Below are positions 41,588-52,044 of a stretch of 64,000 nt of DNA, piece after piece (the first letter of the stretch is position 1; every line of letters begins with the position of its first letter). The DNA is from Luteimonas arsenica (lineage in GTDB: Bacteria; Pseudomonadota; Gammaproteobacteria; Xanthomonadales; Xanthomonadaceae), in contig NZ_SJRW01000001.1 in NCBI RefSeq assembly GCF_004352825.1, forward strand, positions 930,001-994,000, in the 5' to 3' direction. The notes below the pieces were generated by a model, which saw only the letters and a list, made by a program, of their open reading frames with translations, searched no databases and had not been told where the DNA came from. Position numbers and translations under genes: made by a program.

Positions 41588-43734
41588 GTACCACGCGCCT
41601 TCTCGACTTGTGGGCGCCGCCGCCCGGCTATCGCCTGGCGAGCGTCATCGCCACCACCTACCAGCTCCAGGCCGACTTCATCGAAGAAGACTTGCTTCCC
41701 GTGGCACTTGGGCTGCGCCAATCACCGGCGCGGGGGCGCGAGTTCCGGATCGAGCTGGAAAAGACGCTGCAGGATGCAGAGATCACCGTCTACCTGCACC
41801 CGGACGGCTATACGCCGGGACTGCGGCGAAGTCCCCGGGTCGACCTGATTCCCGTACCCGAGTCCCGGCTTCGGAAGCTTCATGCCAAGGTGTCGCTGCT
41901 CCTGTTCGTACCGGAGCAGGGCGACGAGCCAGCGGCCAGGATTGTGCGTCTGGTGACGGGGTCGGCCAACCTGACGGCCAGCGGCTATCGACACAACATC
42001 GAGCTGGCCGTTGCGATGGACGATGCGCCCGGCGCGGCCCCGGTCGTTGTCACCGCCGTGCGGGATGCTGCCGAATGGTTGCACCGCATCCTTCCCCCGG
42101 ACACTGAGCAGGCACGCTCCCAGCATCGCGCCATGCAGGCGGTGTTCGCTGCCCGCACGGTCTCTGCCGACCGCACGGAGATGGTATTCGTCGGCCTGCC
42201 GCGACAGGGCGGTTTGATGCAGGCGCTGTCAGGCCTGGACCTTGGCAAGGTCCATACCTTGACCGCGGCAAGCCCGTTCTGGCCCGGGGGAGAGGATGCC
42301 AGCGACATTGCGTCCGGAGTGCTGCAGTCATGCGGGGGCGTTCCGGATCTGGTCCGCCTGATTGGACCTTGGCACGCGGTGGAGGGACGGCTGTACCCCG
42401 AGATGCCGCCGGCGCTACTGAAGTCGTTGCAGGCGCTGGGTGTTGAGCAGCTTGAGGTTTCCCACTCGGTTCCAGATTTTGGATGCGCCCCCGAAAGCAC
42501 CACGCCTGCGGATGCTGAAGGCGAGTACGACGATATTGGCACAGACACCACAGCCGCCTTTGCAGCATGGCGGCCACTGCACGCCAAGGCACTGCTGATT
42601 GAAGGCTCCAAGGCCAGTGTGCTGGCGATGGGCTCGTTCAACTTCACCCGCCGAGGTCTGGGTTTGCATGAGCGCGCGGCCAACACCGAGGCGGGAATGA
42701 TCTGGCATGTTCCTGCGAAGTCATCCGCGCGCCTGCGGCAGGCGCTCGGATTCTCCGGCCCCTGGCGCAAGGTGGACGGTGCACTGGACGAGCTGGTCAT
42801 CGCGCCGGGCCCGATGGAGGGCGAGAACGGGCAACAGTGGCCCGCATTCATCCGCTCCATCCGCGCCAGCCGGGACGTATTGATCCTCGAAGGAGACGGC
42901 GCTGCCTGGCCGGCTGAACTCAAGGTTTCGATGCGTGACATCCGCTCGCGTCTGCTCCAGATGGATCGCAACTTCGATCCCTGGGTGATCGCCCGCCCGC
43001 CAGCCGGGGAGGACGTTCGGGCCGAACTCGCGCTTGTCGCAGGCTGGATGGAAGAAGAGGGGCAGCAGGCGCTTTCCCGCTATCCCGCGCTGCCGGATCT
43101 TGAAGTCCTGCTGGAGTGGGATGAGCAAAGGACCGTCCTGCCGGTCGTCTTCATCGACAAGCATGAGTTCCCGGTCGTGGAGCGCACCGCCCGCGAAGAC
43201 GAGCGCATGCTCCTTGACTGGTTCCTCGGGCTGCGCCCGGCCGATGAGGCGGACGCCGATGGGTACGGGCACGGTTTCGATCCCGAGACCATCGACCAGG
43301 TCACCGACGCGGGAGAGCGTGCGGGAATCCTCAGCTATCTCATTCGCGACTTCGTGCATGCCTTGCCCGGCATCCGCGCGCATCTTGAGGACGGCGCGTC
43401 GACCGAGACGGGGCTGCGCACGGCTCTGCTCGGGCCACGATCGCCGGCGAAACTGGCTGACGAGATCCTTGATGCACGAATGAAGCCCGCCAAGGGGAGG
43501 CCGGGGAAGACCGATGTCGCCACCACTTTCCAGCTCATTGAGCTGCACAAACTGGTCAATAGCGCCCCCTTGCCCGAATTGCCCGATGGTGTGACCGAAC
43601 AACTGCGCGGGCAATGCCTCGCACGCATCGATAGGGCACTTGTCACCATCATCGATCAGTTCAAGCAGCCATTGGAGCCGGTTCTCGGACAGTACGTTGC
43701 CTCGCGGGGGAAGAGACGCCATGCGACGGCATGA
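41584..43734 (+). CDS. Phospholipase D-like (two HKD motifs) protein
   Basis: A 716-residue protein with both halves of a PLD active site: LHAKVSLLLF with GSANLT (H100, K102, N around 128) and LHAKALLIEG with GSFNFT (H333, K335). This is the fold of PLD nucleases such as BfiI and Nuc, and of DrmC in DISARM. The C-terminal 350 residues have no clear motif (LLDWFLGLRPADEADADG). It probably cleaves DNA or phosphodiesters as the effector of the operon. It overlaps the next helicase by 14 bp. Confidence 0.85.
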   Translation: MSTTRLLDLWAPPPGYRLASVIATTYQLQADFIEEDLLPVALGLRQSPARGREFRIELEKTLQDAEITVYLHPDGYTPGLRRSPRVDLIPVPESRLRKLHAKVSLLLFVPEQGDEPAARIVRLVTGSANLTASGYRHNIELAVAMDDAPGAAPVVVTAVRDAAEWLHRILPPDTEQARSQHRAMQAVFAARTVSADRTEMVFVGLPRQGGLMQALSGLDLGKVHTLTAASPFWPGGEDASDIASGVLQSCGGVPDLVRLIGPWHAVEGRLYPEMPPALLKSLQALGVEQLEVSHSVPDFGCAPESTTPADAEGEYDDIGTDTTAAFAAWRPLHAKALLIEGSKASVLAMGSFNFTRRGLGLHERAANTEAGMIWHVPAKSSARLRQALGFSGPWRKVDGALDELVIAPGPMEGENGQQWPAFIRSIRASRDVLILEGDGAAWPAELKVSMRDIRSRLLQMDRNFDPWVIARPPAGEDVRAELALVAGWMEEEGQQALSRYPALPDLEVLLEWDEQRTVLPVVFIDKHEFPVVERTAREDERMLLDWFLGLRPADEADADGYGHGFDPETIDQVTDAGERAGILSYLIRDFVHALPGIRAHLEDGASTETGLRTALLGPRSPAKLADEILDARMKPAKGRPGKTDVATTFQLIELHKLVNSAPLPELPDGVTEQLRGQCLARIDRALVTIIDQFKQPLEPVLGQYVASRGKRRHATA

Positions 43735-46700
43735 AGGCTTGGACTACCGTCAATCGCTTACCCACCTGATGGGCCAGGGGGATCGCGCGGAGATTGAAGC
43801 CATTGCAGTGCGTCAGGAGCGCACCGTGGACGCGCTGTTGCGGCGAATGTACGACGCAAGCGACGCGGAGCGCCGGGAACTGGTGCTATTGGCAGACGAA
43901 GTTGGTCTTGGAAAGACGTTTGTCGCTTTGGGGGTGGCCTGGTCGGTATTGCTTGGCCGCATCCGGGATGGATTGCCGTCCAAGCCGATCCTGATCGTGA
44001 CGCCGAGTTCGAAGGCGCTTTTCGGAAAGTGGCAGCGTGACGTTGAGACCTTCCTGAAGGAGTCCGTGCCGAACGAGCCGAAGGTCATCCCTCGTCCCGT
44101 GGAGACGCCGCACGAGCTCGCTCAAGCCCTATGTGAGCGGCGGCCGACTGTCGTCATCGCGCGTATGTCGGCATTCGAAGGCCGATTGCACAGCTATGAG
44201 ATCGCCATGGGGGCGACGCTCCACACACTCTTCAACGACGGACAACGCCGGCTTGGGGTCGACCAGAGGCTGATGCTGGTCGATGGCCTGTCCGTCTTGC
44301 ATTCGCGCGACGAAGTCGATCTGCGCCGCTCTGGTCAATACTGGGCAGCCGCCGAGAGTGAGGAAAGGGTTGGATACGGGCGTCGCCACGTCGAGCGCGC
44401 CATGCACAGACTGCGCCGTGTTGCCCCTGGGGTGATCGACAGTATCGACACCAGCGTCGAACGGGTCCGGGCCGGCAATCGTCCACGAAGCGACTTCCAG
44501 TCTTCGGCCAGGGAACTGGCCCGCGCGGCCCTTGGCCAGCGGATTCCAGGAGCGCTGCCGCTGGTCATCGTGGATGAAATCCACAACTGGAAAAACCACC
44601 CCAAGGGTTGGCGGCGCTTCCTGAACATGCTTGGCGGCCGCATCGAACGGATGCTTGGACTTTCCGCCACGCCCTTCCAACTCGGCCCCGACGAGCTGAT
44701 CAGGATCCTCGAACTGCGCAAGTGCCTGCGCTTGGACGAGGACAGGGGGCGGACACTTGACCAATCCGTTGACCTGCTGGGTACACGGTTGGAACAGGCG
44801 CAGCAGGCGGGTTCGCAGCTGGCCGGGGCCTGGGGAGAGGTGCGCGCGGCCGACATTGGCGACATCGAGCAAGCCTGGAGAAAGCGTTCGACCGGATTGC
44901 CCGGCGGCATGCCGTCAAGAATCGAACATGCCCTGCGCGCGGCCATGACCGTCGAGTCCGCCCACGACAACCTCATGGCCAGCTTGCATCCATTTCTGGT
45001 CCGGCATCGGCGGGATACCCGCCATCGACGCTGGCGGGTGGGTTGTGATGCCGAAGCGCCCCTGCACGATACCCGGCGCAATGCACGGACCCTTTCCTGG
45101 CGCCCGGGGTTGGACGTCCGCGGCGACGGCGAACTCGTGCACTACCTGATGATGCGCGCAACGCAGGAGAGTAAGCAGGGCAAGGGCGTCACCAGCCTGG
45201 GCGCTGACCTGGGCGGCTCCTACGATTTCTTCCGTGAGCACGGGCTCAAGCGACTCAATGAGCAGGGCGAACCGTCCGCCAAGCCTTATCTCGAGCTGGT
45301 CGACATCGCAACCGGCCAGTCGGCGCGCGAGGCGCATCCAAAGGTACGTGTCACCGTCGAGCGTGCGTTCAATGCCTGGTTGCATGGAGAAAAGACACTC
45401 ATCTTCTGCTTCAATCCGTTGACCGTCGACGCGCTGCGCAATGCGATTTCCGAGCGCATACGCAGCCACGAGCAGGCAGCCCTCATGGCCGCGTTCGGCT
45501 GCAGCGCCGACGAGTACCCAAAGCGCCTGGAGAACTTCCAGAAGCGGCTCTACAACTACCGGCAATCGCTGTTCCTGCTGCTTCAGGACCACCCCTTAGC
45601 GGGTTCTGCAGGCCGGGTCCCCCCACATCTGGCCTTGAGCGAAGTCGATCTGGCCCAGGTCACGCGGATGCTCGCCGCTGGTGGTCCGCCCAGGGATGGT
45701 TCCCGTTTTGATCGGCGTCGGGTCCTGGCGGCAACCGAGCATGTGCTGGTGGCGCGCTGGCGACAGACGGCGCATGGCAGCGCATGGCTGGAAGCAGTCC
45801 TTCCGGGCATCCCTGAGGGTCCTGAGCATCTGCTTGAGAAGATCCTGTCGCCGGACTGGCCGTCGCTGCGACGAAGCCGTTTCGAAGGCATGCAGAAGGA
45901 CGCCGAGGCGGAGCCCTTCCCCGACGATGAAGATCATCGCAGCGCCAGCGAGGCGATCGATCCCGCGCACGAAGCCGCATGGCGCGACGTGCTGGCAGGA
46001 AGGGCGGGGCAGGCCGCCCTCGCGCCTTATCTGGCCGATGGCGTGGAGGTGCCCAGCCTGCTGCTGCGCTGGCATGCCGCCGAGCTGCATGGCCTGCCTG
46101 CACGTCACCGCGCACTGGCCACCCGCATGCTGCGTCGCATGGTGCGATCACCCGGATTCCTCGCGCGCTTCCTGTTCAATGATGTCGCCACCGGGTCTGT
46201 CCGGGATGAAGGCGATGACGATCCCGATGGCGAATGGGCGATTCGCCTCCATGATCGGTGGTGTGCGCCCCCCGCCGGCGGGGAATCGGCGCGGGATCGT
46301 TTCAATGCCTATCTTGAAACCCTGCGCAAGGTCGTCGGCCATGACATGGGAACCCGTGCTTACGAAGACGCGGCGCGCAATCGCGATACCGTCGCCCGGG
46401 TCACCGGTGGTGTCGCCAATACCGAACGCGACCGCTTCTTTAGCGGCTTCAACACGCCGCTCGTCCCCGAAGTACTGATCCTTACCTCGGTCGGCCAGGA
46501 AGGCATCGACCTGCACCGCGAGTGCCGCCACGTCATCCACCATGACCTGCCCTGGAATCCCGCCACGCTGGAGCAGCGGACCGGCCGCGTGGATCGCATC
46601 GGTAGCAAGGCCGAGCGCCTGGCCGGTAAAGGAGAAGAGGCGGGCGTACTGGACGTCGTGGTGCCCTATGTCGCCAACACCTACGACGAGTACCGCTTTC

Positions 46701-46933
46701 GTCGCGTCCACGCACGTGCGCACCTGTTCGAGGTGACAATGGGTGCCAACTACGCGGTCGAAACGGCCGGCCGCGCCGGAAACACATCGGAGGTCAATCC
46801 CGTCGTGGATGACGCCAACGTCGACGACTCCATCGAGGCCGTCGTGCCCCTGCCTGACGTCATCGCACGGGCGCTGCGGATGCGGCTGGAGGCCGAAGGA
46901 AACGGCAACGACCAGGAGCGGACACCAACATGA
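43721..46933 (+). CDS. Second SNF2-type helicase of the operon
   Basis: A 1070-residue superfamily 2 ATPase. Walker A is DEVGLGKTFVALG (about residues 57-70), Walker B DEIHNW near 284, the SAT motif GLSATPFQLG, and lobe 2 ends in SVGQEGIDLHRE, DLPWNPATLEQ and RTGRVDRIGSK near 951. About 350 residues of unique sequence lie between the lobes. The ATG at 43721 has GGGGGAAGAG upstream; the ORF extends to 43640 but that start lies inside the PLD gene without a Shine-Dalgarno. It overlaps the methyltransferase by ATGA. It is distinct in sequence from the first helicase, so the two are not a recent duplication. Confidence 0.87.
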   Translation: MRRHEGLDYRQSLTHLMGQGDRAEIEAIAVRQERTVDALLRRMYDASDAERRELVLLADEVGLGKTFVALGVAWSVLLGRIRDGLPSKPILIVTPSSKALFGKWQRDVETFLKESVPNEPKVIPRPVETPHELAQALCERRPTVVIARMSAFEGRLHSYEIAMGATLHTLFNDGQRRLGVDQRLMLVDGLSVLHSRDEVDLRRSGQYWAAAESEERVGYGRRHVERAMHRLRRVAPGVIDSIDTSVERVRAGNRPRSDFQSSARELARAALGQRIPGALPLVIVDEIHNWKNHPKGWRRFLNMLGGRIERMLGLSATPFQLGPDELIRILELRKCLRLDEDRGRTLDQSVDLLGTRLEQAQQAGSQLAGAWGEVRAADIGDIEQAWRKRSTGLPGGMPSRIEHALRAAMTVESAHDNLMASLHPFLVRHRRDTRHRRWRVGCDAEAPLHDTRRNARTLSWRPGLDVRGDGELVHYLMMRATQESKQGKGVTSLGADLGGSYDFFREHGLKRLNEQGEPSAKPYLELVDIATGQSAREAHPKVRVTVERAFNAWLHGEKTLIFCFNPLTVDALRNAISERIRSHEQAALMAAFGCSADEYPKRLENFQKRLYNYRQSLFLLLQDHPLAGSAGRVPPHLALSEVDLAQVTRMLAAGGPPRDGSRFDRRRVLAATEHVLVARWRQTAHGSAWLEAVLPGIPEGPEHLLEKILSPDWPSLRRSRFEGMQKDAEAEPFPDDEDHRSASEAIDPAHEAAWRDVLAGRAGQAALAPYLADGVEVPSLLLRWHAAELHGLPARHRALATRMLRRMVRSPGFLARFLFNDVATGSVRDEGDDDPDGEWAIRLHDRWCAPPAGGESARDRFNAYLETLRKVVGHDMGTRAYEDAARNRDTVARVTGGVANTERDRFFSGFNTPLVPEVLILTSVGQEGIDLHRECRHVIHHDLPWNPATLEQRTGRVDRIGSKAERLAGKGEEAGVLDVVVPYVANTYDEYRFRRVHARAHLFEVTMGANYAVETAGRAGNTSEVNPVVDDANVDDSIEAVVPLPDVIARALRMRLEAEGNGNDQERTPT

Positions 46934-49900
46934 GTACCGACACCGCCGCCCAGGTCTTCGCCGGCATCAGCAACGAGAACGAGTTCTACGGCCACCACTA
47001 CCTGGCCGAAGTATTCAAGGGTGACATCCGCGACCGCCTCAACGCCTGGCAGGCGCGCGAGGACGAGGCCAAGGAAGCTGCCAAAGCATCCGCTGACGCC
47101 GCCGACACGTCCTGGCGCAGCCCGCAGCGCGTGCTCGCCGGCGCCGGCGGCCGCTGGTTCCGCGAGCGCGAAAAGCTGCGCCACGCCCACGATGCCGACA
47201 CCTTCGCCCAGCACTTCGCCCAGCTCCAGCAGCCGCTGCTGCAGGCCTTCGGCTATGCCATCGAACCGGCCGTCATTACCCTGGTGGACGGGAACCCCAT
47301 CCGCGTCTGGCAGCGCCTCGGCCCCGGCGATCGCGCCCCGCAGCTGCTGGTCATTCCCGCCGCCGTCCACGGCCACGCCGAGGAAGACATCCTCGACCAG
47401 CCCATCGATCTGTCCGGCTACCCCGGCGAGCCGCCGAAGGATGCCAAGGACGCCACCTGGGCCGACTGGCTCTCCGACGCCGTGTTCGGCGCCGACCACC
47501 CGCCGCGCTTTGTGCTGCTGGTGGGCCTGGACGACTGGCTGCTCGTGGACCGCTACAAGTGGCCCAACAACCGCGCCCTGCGCTTTGCCTGGGGCGAGAT
47601 CCTCGACCGCAAGGACGGCCCCACGCTGGAAGCCGCCGCCGCCCTGCTGCACCGGGAAAGCCTCGCCCCCATTGATGGCAGCATCCTGCTCGACGGCCTG
47701 GACGAGAACGCCCACAAGCACGCCTTCGGCGTCAGCGAGGACCTCAAGTACGCCCTGCGCGAATCCATCGAGCTGATCGGCAACGAAGCCGCCCGCCAGC
47801 TGCGCGAGCTGGCCGAAGACCAGAAGAAATCCGTGTTCTCCGGCCGCGGCGAGCTCGACGCCGAGCAGCTCAGCCTGGAATGCCTGCGGCTGATGTACCG
47901 CCTGCTGTTCGTGTTCTACATCGAGGCCCGCCCCGAACTGGGTTACGTGCCCATCCAGCGCAGCGAGACTTACCTCAAGGGCTACAGCCTGGAATCCCTG
48001 CGCGACCTGGAGCTGGTGCCGCTCAACACCGACGAGGCCCGCAACGGCTTCTATTTCGACGCCACCCTCAAGCGCCTGTTCGGCCTGATCCACACCGGCA
48101 GCGGCGATGCCATCAGCCCGGAGCTGCGCGGCCACGCCGCCACCGTGCGCGAGGCCTTCGCCCTGGCGCCGCTGGACAGCCGCCTGTTCGACCCGGCCGC
48201 CACCCAGCTGCTTAACCGCCTGCGCTTCCCCAACTGGCTGTGGCAGCAGGTCATCGCCCAGATGTCGCTCACCCGCAGCAAGGGCCGGGGCCGCCGCCGA
48301 GGCCGCGTCAGCTATCAGCTCCTATCCATCAACCAGCTCGGCGCCGTGTACGAGGCGCTGCTGTCCTACCGTGGCTTCTTCGCCAAGGAAGACCTGTTCG
48401 AAGTCCAGCCAGCGCCGAAGAAGGCCAAGGCCACCGGCGAGGATGACGAGGACGGCGAGGGCGCAGACGAGGAGACCGGCACCGGCACCAGCACCGACCT
48501 GATGGGCAGCGCCTGGTTCGTGCCCGAAAGCCGCCTGGGCGAATACAAGGACAACGAGCGCGTCTACGACCTCGACGAGAACGGACACAAAAAGCTGCGC
48601 CGCTACCCCAAGGGCAGCTTCATCTACCGCCTGGCCGGCCGCGACCGCGAAAAATCCGCCAGCTACTACACCCCGCAGGTGCTCACCCAGTGCCTGGTCA
48701 AGTACGCGCTCAAGGAGCTGCTGCAGGGGAAAAAGGCCGACGACATCCTGCAGCTCACCGTGTGCGAGCCTGCCATGGGCAGCGCCGCGTTCCTGAACGA
48801 AGCCGTCAACCAGCTGGCCGAGAAGTACCTGGAGCTCAAGCAGGACGAGACAAAGCGCCGCATTCCGCACGACGAGTACCCGCGCGAGCTGCAGAAGGTG
48901 CGCATGTACCTGGCCGACCGCAACGTCTACGGCGTGGACCTCAACCCGATTGCCGTGGAGCTGGCCGAAGTCTCGCTCTGGCTCAACGCCATCTACGGCG
49001 AACCCACCCAGGACAGCGACGGCAATGCGCTGCCGCCGCAGCCGGCGCGCGTGCCCTGGTTCGGCTACCAGTTGTTCGACGGCAACAGCCTGATCGGCGC
49101 GCGTAACGAGGTCTACAACGCCAGCGCCCTGCTCAAGGGTGCCAAGCCGCGCTGGTATGACGAAGCCCCGCGCCGCCTCGACCCGCAGCGGCCCGACCGC
49201 AAGCCCAGCGAGATCCACCACTTCCTGCTGCCTGATCCGGGCATGGCGGCCTACACCGACAAAGTCGCCAAGGCGTTGTACCCGGACGACTTCCAGCGCC
49301 TGAAGGACTGGCGCCGCGCCTTCACCAGACCGCTGGAAACGCACGAAATCGCCCGCCTGCAGCAGCTCAGCGGAAAGATCGACGCGCTCTGGGATGAGCA
49401 CGCCCAGTGGCTGGCCCGCGACCGCAAAGCCACCGAGGACCCGATGGCGGTATGGCCGCACCCCGAGCCCGCCGAGCGCCGCACCACCCGCGCCGAAAAG
49501 GAAGCCACTCGCCGCAAGGGTCTGTTCAACGAAGACGCCGACGAAGCCACGCCCTACCGACGCCTGAAGCTGGTGATGGACTACTGGTGCGCGCTGTGGT
49601 TCTGGCCGATCCAGGACAGCGCCAGCCTGCCCAGCCGCGAGCAGTGGTGGATGGAAGTGGGCGCGATCCTCGAAGGCAACGTGGTGGACCTTGCTCCGCA
49701 GGCTTCGCTGGACCTGGCCGCCACCGCCGCGCCTCAGGAACTGGCACCCAAGCCGCAGCCGACGCTGGCCGGCTTCGAGTCACAGCTCGACCTCACCGCT
49801 ACCCCGGCCCAGCCCACCCTGCACGACCGCTTCGGCCGCCTGCGCATCAACAAGCTGCGTGAGGTGTTCCCGCGCGTGCGTGAGGTGGAAGCGATAGCGA

Positions 49901-52044
49901 AACAGCGCCGCTTCATGCACTGGGAGCTGGCCTTTGCCGACATCTTCCGCAGCCGTGGCGGCTTTGACCTGATCCTGGGCAATCCGCCGTGGCTGAAGGT
50001 GGAGTGGAACGAGGCCGGCATCCTGGGCGAGGCCAACCCGCTGTTCGCCATCCGCAAGTTCAGCGCCAGCGAGCTGACCAGGTTGCGCGCCGAGGCCTTC
50101 GATACCTTCAGCGGCCTGCAAGGCGACTGGACCGCCGAGCTGGAGGAGGCCGAAGGTACCCAGGCCATGCTCAACGCCGTGCAGAATTACCCACTGCTCA
50201 AGGGCGTGCAGACCAATCTGTACAAGTGCTTCCTGCCGGTGGCGTGGCGACTGGCAAGCGGGCAGGGTGTGACCGGGCTGCTGCATCCGGAAGGGCCTTA
50301 TGACGACCCCAAGGGTGGCGGGCTGCGCGAGGCGCTGTATGCGCGGCTGCGGGCGCATTTCCAGTTCGTCAATGAGGCGCATCTGTTCGCTGAGGTGCAC
50401 AACCTCACCAAGTTCAGCGTCAACATCTACGGCCCGACCCAGGCCGCGCCGGGCTTCGACCAGATCGCCAATCTGTTCGTGCCGCCAACCGTGGATGCCT
50501 GCTATGCACATGACGGTAGCGGGACAGTTCCGGGCTACAAGACCGACGATGGTAAATGGAACTTCGTCGGTCACCGCGACCGCATCGTGCGCGTGGACGA
50601 TGCCGCGCTGGAAGTGTTCGCGAAGCTCTACGACGAACCCGGCACCCCGCCGCGCCGCGCGCGCCTGCCCGCGCTGCACGCCGGGACGCTGAACAGCGTG
50701 CTGCGCAAGCTGGCCGACTATCCGCGCCGGCTGGGTGATTTGGGTCGAGACTACTTCTCGACCGTGATGTTCGACGAGACCTATTCGCAGCGTGACGGCA
50801 CCCTTGTCCGTCGCGCGCCGGGCGACAACGCCTTCCCGGACACCGCGCAGGACTGGGTGCTGTCCGGCCCGCACTTCTTTCTCGCCAACCCCTACAACAA
50901 GACGCCGAAGCGTGTCTGCACCGCCAACAAGCACTACGACGTCATCGACCTGGAAACCCTGCCCGACGACTACTTGCCGCGCAGCAACTACCGCCCCATG
51001 GCAGACCGCAAGGAATACCTGCGCCGCGTGCCGAAGGTGAGCTGGACCGAAACCCGCACCGTGGTCCTGCCCAAAGTGCAGATGACTCCGGAAGAAGCGG
51101 CCAACTGCGAGGGCGAGGAAGGCGAAGTCGAGCGCAAGGTGGCGTTGCCGGTGACGGAATACTACCGTTACGTCCATCGGCGACGCATCAGCGTAAGCAT
51201 GGAGCGTACGCTGATTCCGACAGTACTGCCGCCAGGCGGAGCACATGTTCATACCGTCCTGTCTCTGACGTTCAAAGCACCACGCGATCTGGCTACGACT
51301 CTTGGGCTCGCGCAATCTTTGCTGATCGATGCGTATGTCAAGACGACGGGGCAGGGCGATCTTTATGACTCGACGTTCTCGCGTATCCCATACCTAGAGA
51401 ATGACGGAGTGCTTGCGAGAGCGTTGGCCCTCAACTGCCTCACCACCCACTACGCCGATCTCTGGGAGCAGGTCTTCGACCTCGCCTTCACCGACCAGCG
51501 CTGGAGCCAGCCCGACAACCCGCGCCTGCCGCAGGACTTCTGGGCCGACCTCACCAGCGACTGGACCCGCGACTGCGCCCTGCGCACCGACTACGCGCGC
51601 CGCATGGCCCTGGTCGAGATCGACGTGCTGGTCGCCCAGGCTCTGGGCCTCACCCTCGACGAACTGCTGCTGATCTACCGCGTCCAGTTCCCGGTGATGC
51701 AGCAGTACGAGCGCGACACCTGGTACGACATCCACGGCCGCATCGTCTTCACCAACTCCAAGGGCCTGGTCGGCGTCGGCCTGCCCCGCAAGGGCGCCAG
51801 GCAAGCCCCGCCCACCGTCATCATCCACCCCGATGGCAAGCAGACGCGCGGCAACCACGGCTGGGAAGACATCCGCGACCTCCCCGCCGGCACCGTCATC
51901 GAACAGACCGTCCCAGACGACACCCTCCCCCAAGGCCCCCACCAGAAAACCCGCCGCTACATCGCCCCCTTCACCCTCGCCAACCGCGAGGACGACTACC
52001 GCACCGGCTGGGCGTTCTTTGCGGCGGAGGCTGCATCGACATGA
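46930..52044 (+). CDS. Eco57I/PglX-type adenine-specific DNA methyltransferase
   Basis: A 1704-residue protein. SAM-binding motif I is EPAMGSAAFL near residue 612 and the catalytic motif IV is GNPPWLKVEW near 1017, which fits an N6-adenine methylase. The order resembles PglX (BREX), DrmMI (DISARM) and type IIG enzymes. The first 450 residues are a long N-terminal region without a clear PD-(D/E)xK site. The C-terminal 500 residues hold the target-recognition region, with LIPTVLPPGGAHVHTVLS. DNA coding for that part (about 51180-51420) is lower in G+C than its flanks. It starts by ATGA overlap with the helicase. Confidence 0.9.
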   Translation: MSTDTAAQVFAGISNENEFYGHHYLAEVFKGDIRDRLNAWQAREDEAKEAAKASADAADTSWRSPQRVLAGAGGRWFREREKLRHAHDADTFAQHFAQLQQPLLQAFGYAIEPAVITLVDGNPIRVWQRLGPGDRAPQLLVIPAAVHGHAEEDILDQPIDLSGYPGEPPKDAKDATWADWLSDAVFGADHPPRFVLLVGLDDWLLVDRYKWPNNRALRFAWGEILDRKDGPTLEAAAALLHRESLAPIDGSILLDGLDENAHKHAFGVSEDLKYALRESIELIGNEAARQLRELAEDQKKSVFSGRGELDAEQLSLECLRLMYRLLFVFYIEARPELGYVPIQRSETYLKGYSLESLRDLELVPLNTDEARNGFYFDATLKRLFGLIHTGSGDAISPELRGHAATVREAFALAPLDSRLFDPAATQLLNRLRFPNWLWQQVIAQMSLTRSKGRGRRRGRVSYQLLSINQLGAVYEALLSYRGFFAKEDLFEVQPAPKKAKATGEDDEDGEGADEETGTGTSTDLMGSAWFVPESRLGEYKDNERVYDLDENGHKKLRRYPKGSFIYRLAGRDREKSASYYTPQVLTQCLVKYALKELLQGKKADDILQLTVCEPAMGSAAFLNEAVNQLAEKYLELKQDETKRRIPHDEYPRELQKVRMYLADRNVYGVDLNPIAVELAEVSLWLNAIYGEPTQDSDGNALPPQPARVPWFGYQLFDGNSLIGARNEVYNASALLKGAKPRWYDEAPRRLDPQRPDRKPSEIHHFLLPDPGMAAYTDKVAKALYPDDFQRLKDWRRAFTRPLETHEIARLQQLSGKIDALWDEHAQWLARDRKATEDPMAVWPHPEPAERRTTRAEKEATRRKGLFNEDADEATPYRRLKLVMDYWCALWFWPIQDSASLPSREQWWMEVGAILEGNVVDLAPQASLDLAATAAPQELAPKPQPTLAGFESQLDLTATPAQPTLHDRFGRLRINKLREVFPRVREVEAIAKQRRFMHWELAFADIFRSRGGFDLILGNPPWLKVEWNEAGILGEANPLFAIRKFSASELTRLRAEAFDTFSGLQGDWTAELEEAEGTQAMLNAVQNYPLLKGVQTNLYKCFLPVAWRLASGQGVTGLLHPEGPYDDPKGGGLREALYARLRAHFQFVNEAHLFAEVHNLTKFSVNIYGPTQAAPGFDQIANLFVPPTVDACYAHDGSGTVPGYKTDDGKWNFVGHRDRIVRVDDAALEVFAKLYDEPGTPPRRARLPALHAGTLNSVLRKLADYPRRLGDLGRDYFSTVMFDETYSQRDGTLVRRAPGDNAFPDTAQDWVLSGPHFFLANPYNKTPKRVCTANKHYDVIDLETLPDDYLPRSNYRPMADRKEYLRRVPKVSWTETRTVVLPKVQMTPEEAANCEGEEGEVERKVALPVTEYYRYVHRRRISVSMERTLIPTVLPPGGAHVHTVLSLTFKAPRDLATTLGLAQSLLIDAYVKTTGQGDLYDSTFSRIPYLENDGVLARALALNCLTTHYADLWEQVFDLAFTDQRWSQPDNPRLPQDFWADLTSDWTRDCALRTDYARRMALVEIDVLVAQALGLTLDELLLIYRVQFPVMQQYERDTWYDIHGRIVFTNSKGLVGVGLPRKGARQAPPTVIIHPDGKQTRGNHGWEDIRDLPAGTVIEQTVPDDTLPQGPHQKTRRYIAPFTLANREDDYRTGWAFFAAEAAST

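Noticed and set aside
37332-52044. Direct call as DISARM
   Set aside because: No DrmA or DrmB (DUF1998) in the block and a second helicase plus DUF6361-like gene that DISARM lacks; kept only as DISARM-like.
37332-52044. BREX or Dpd
   Set aside because: No PglZ, BrxC or BrxA/B for BREX, and no transglycosylase (DpdA) or deazapurine genes for Dpd.
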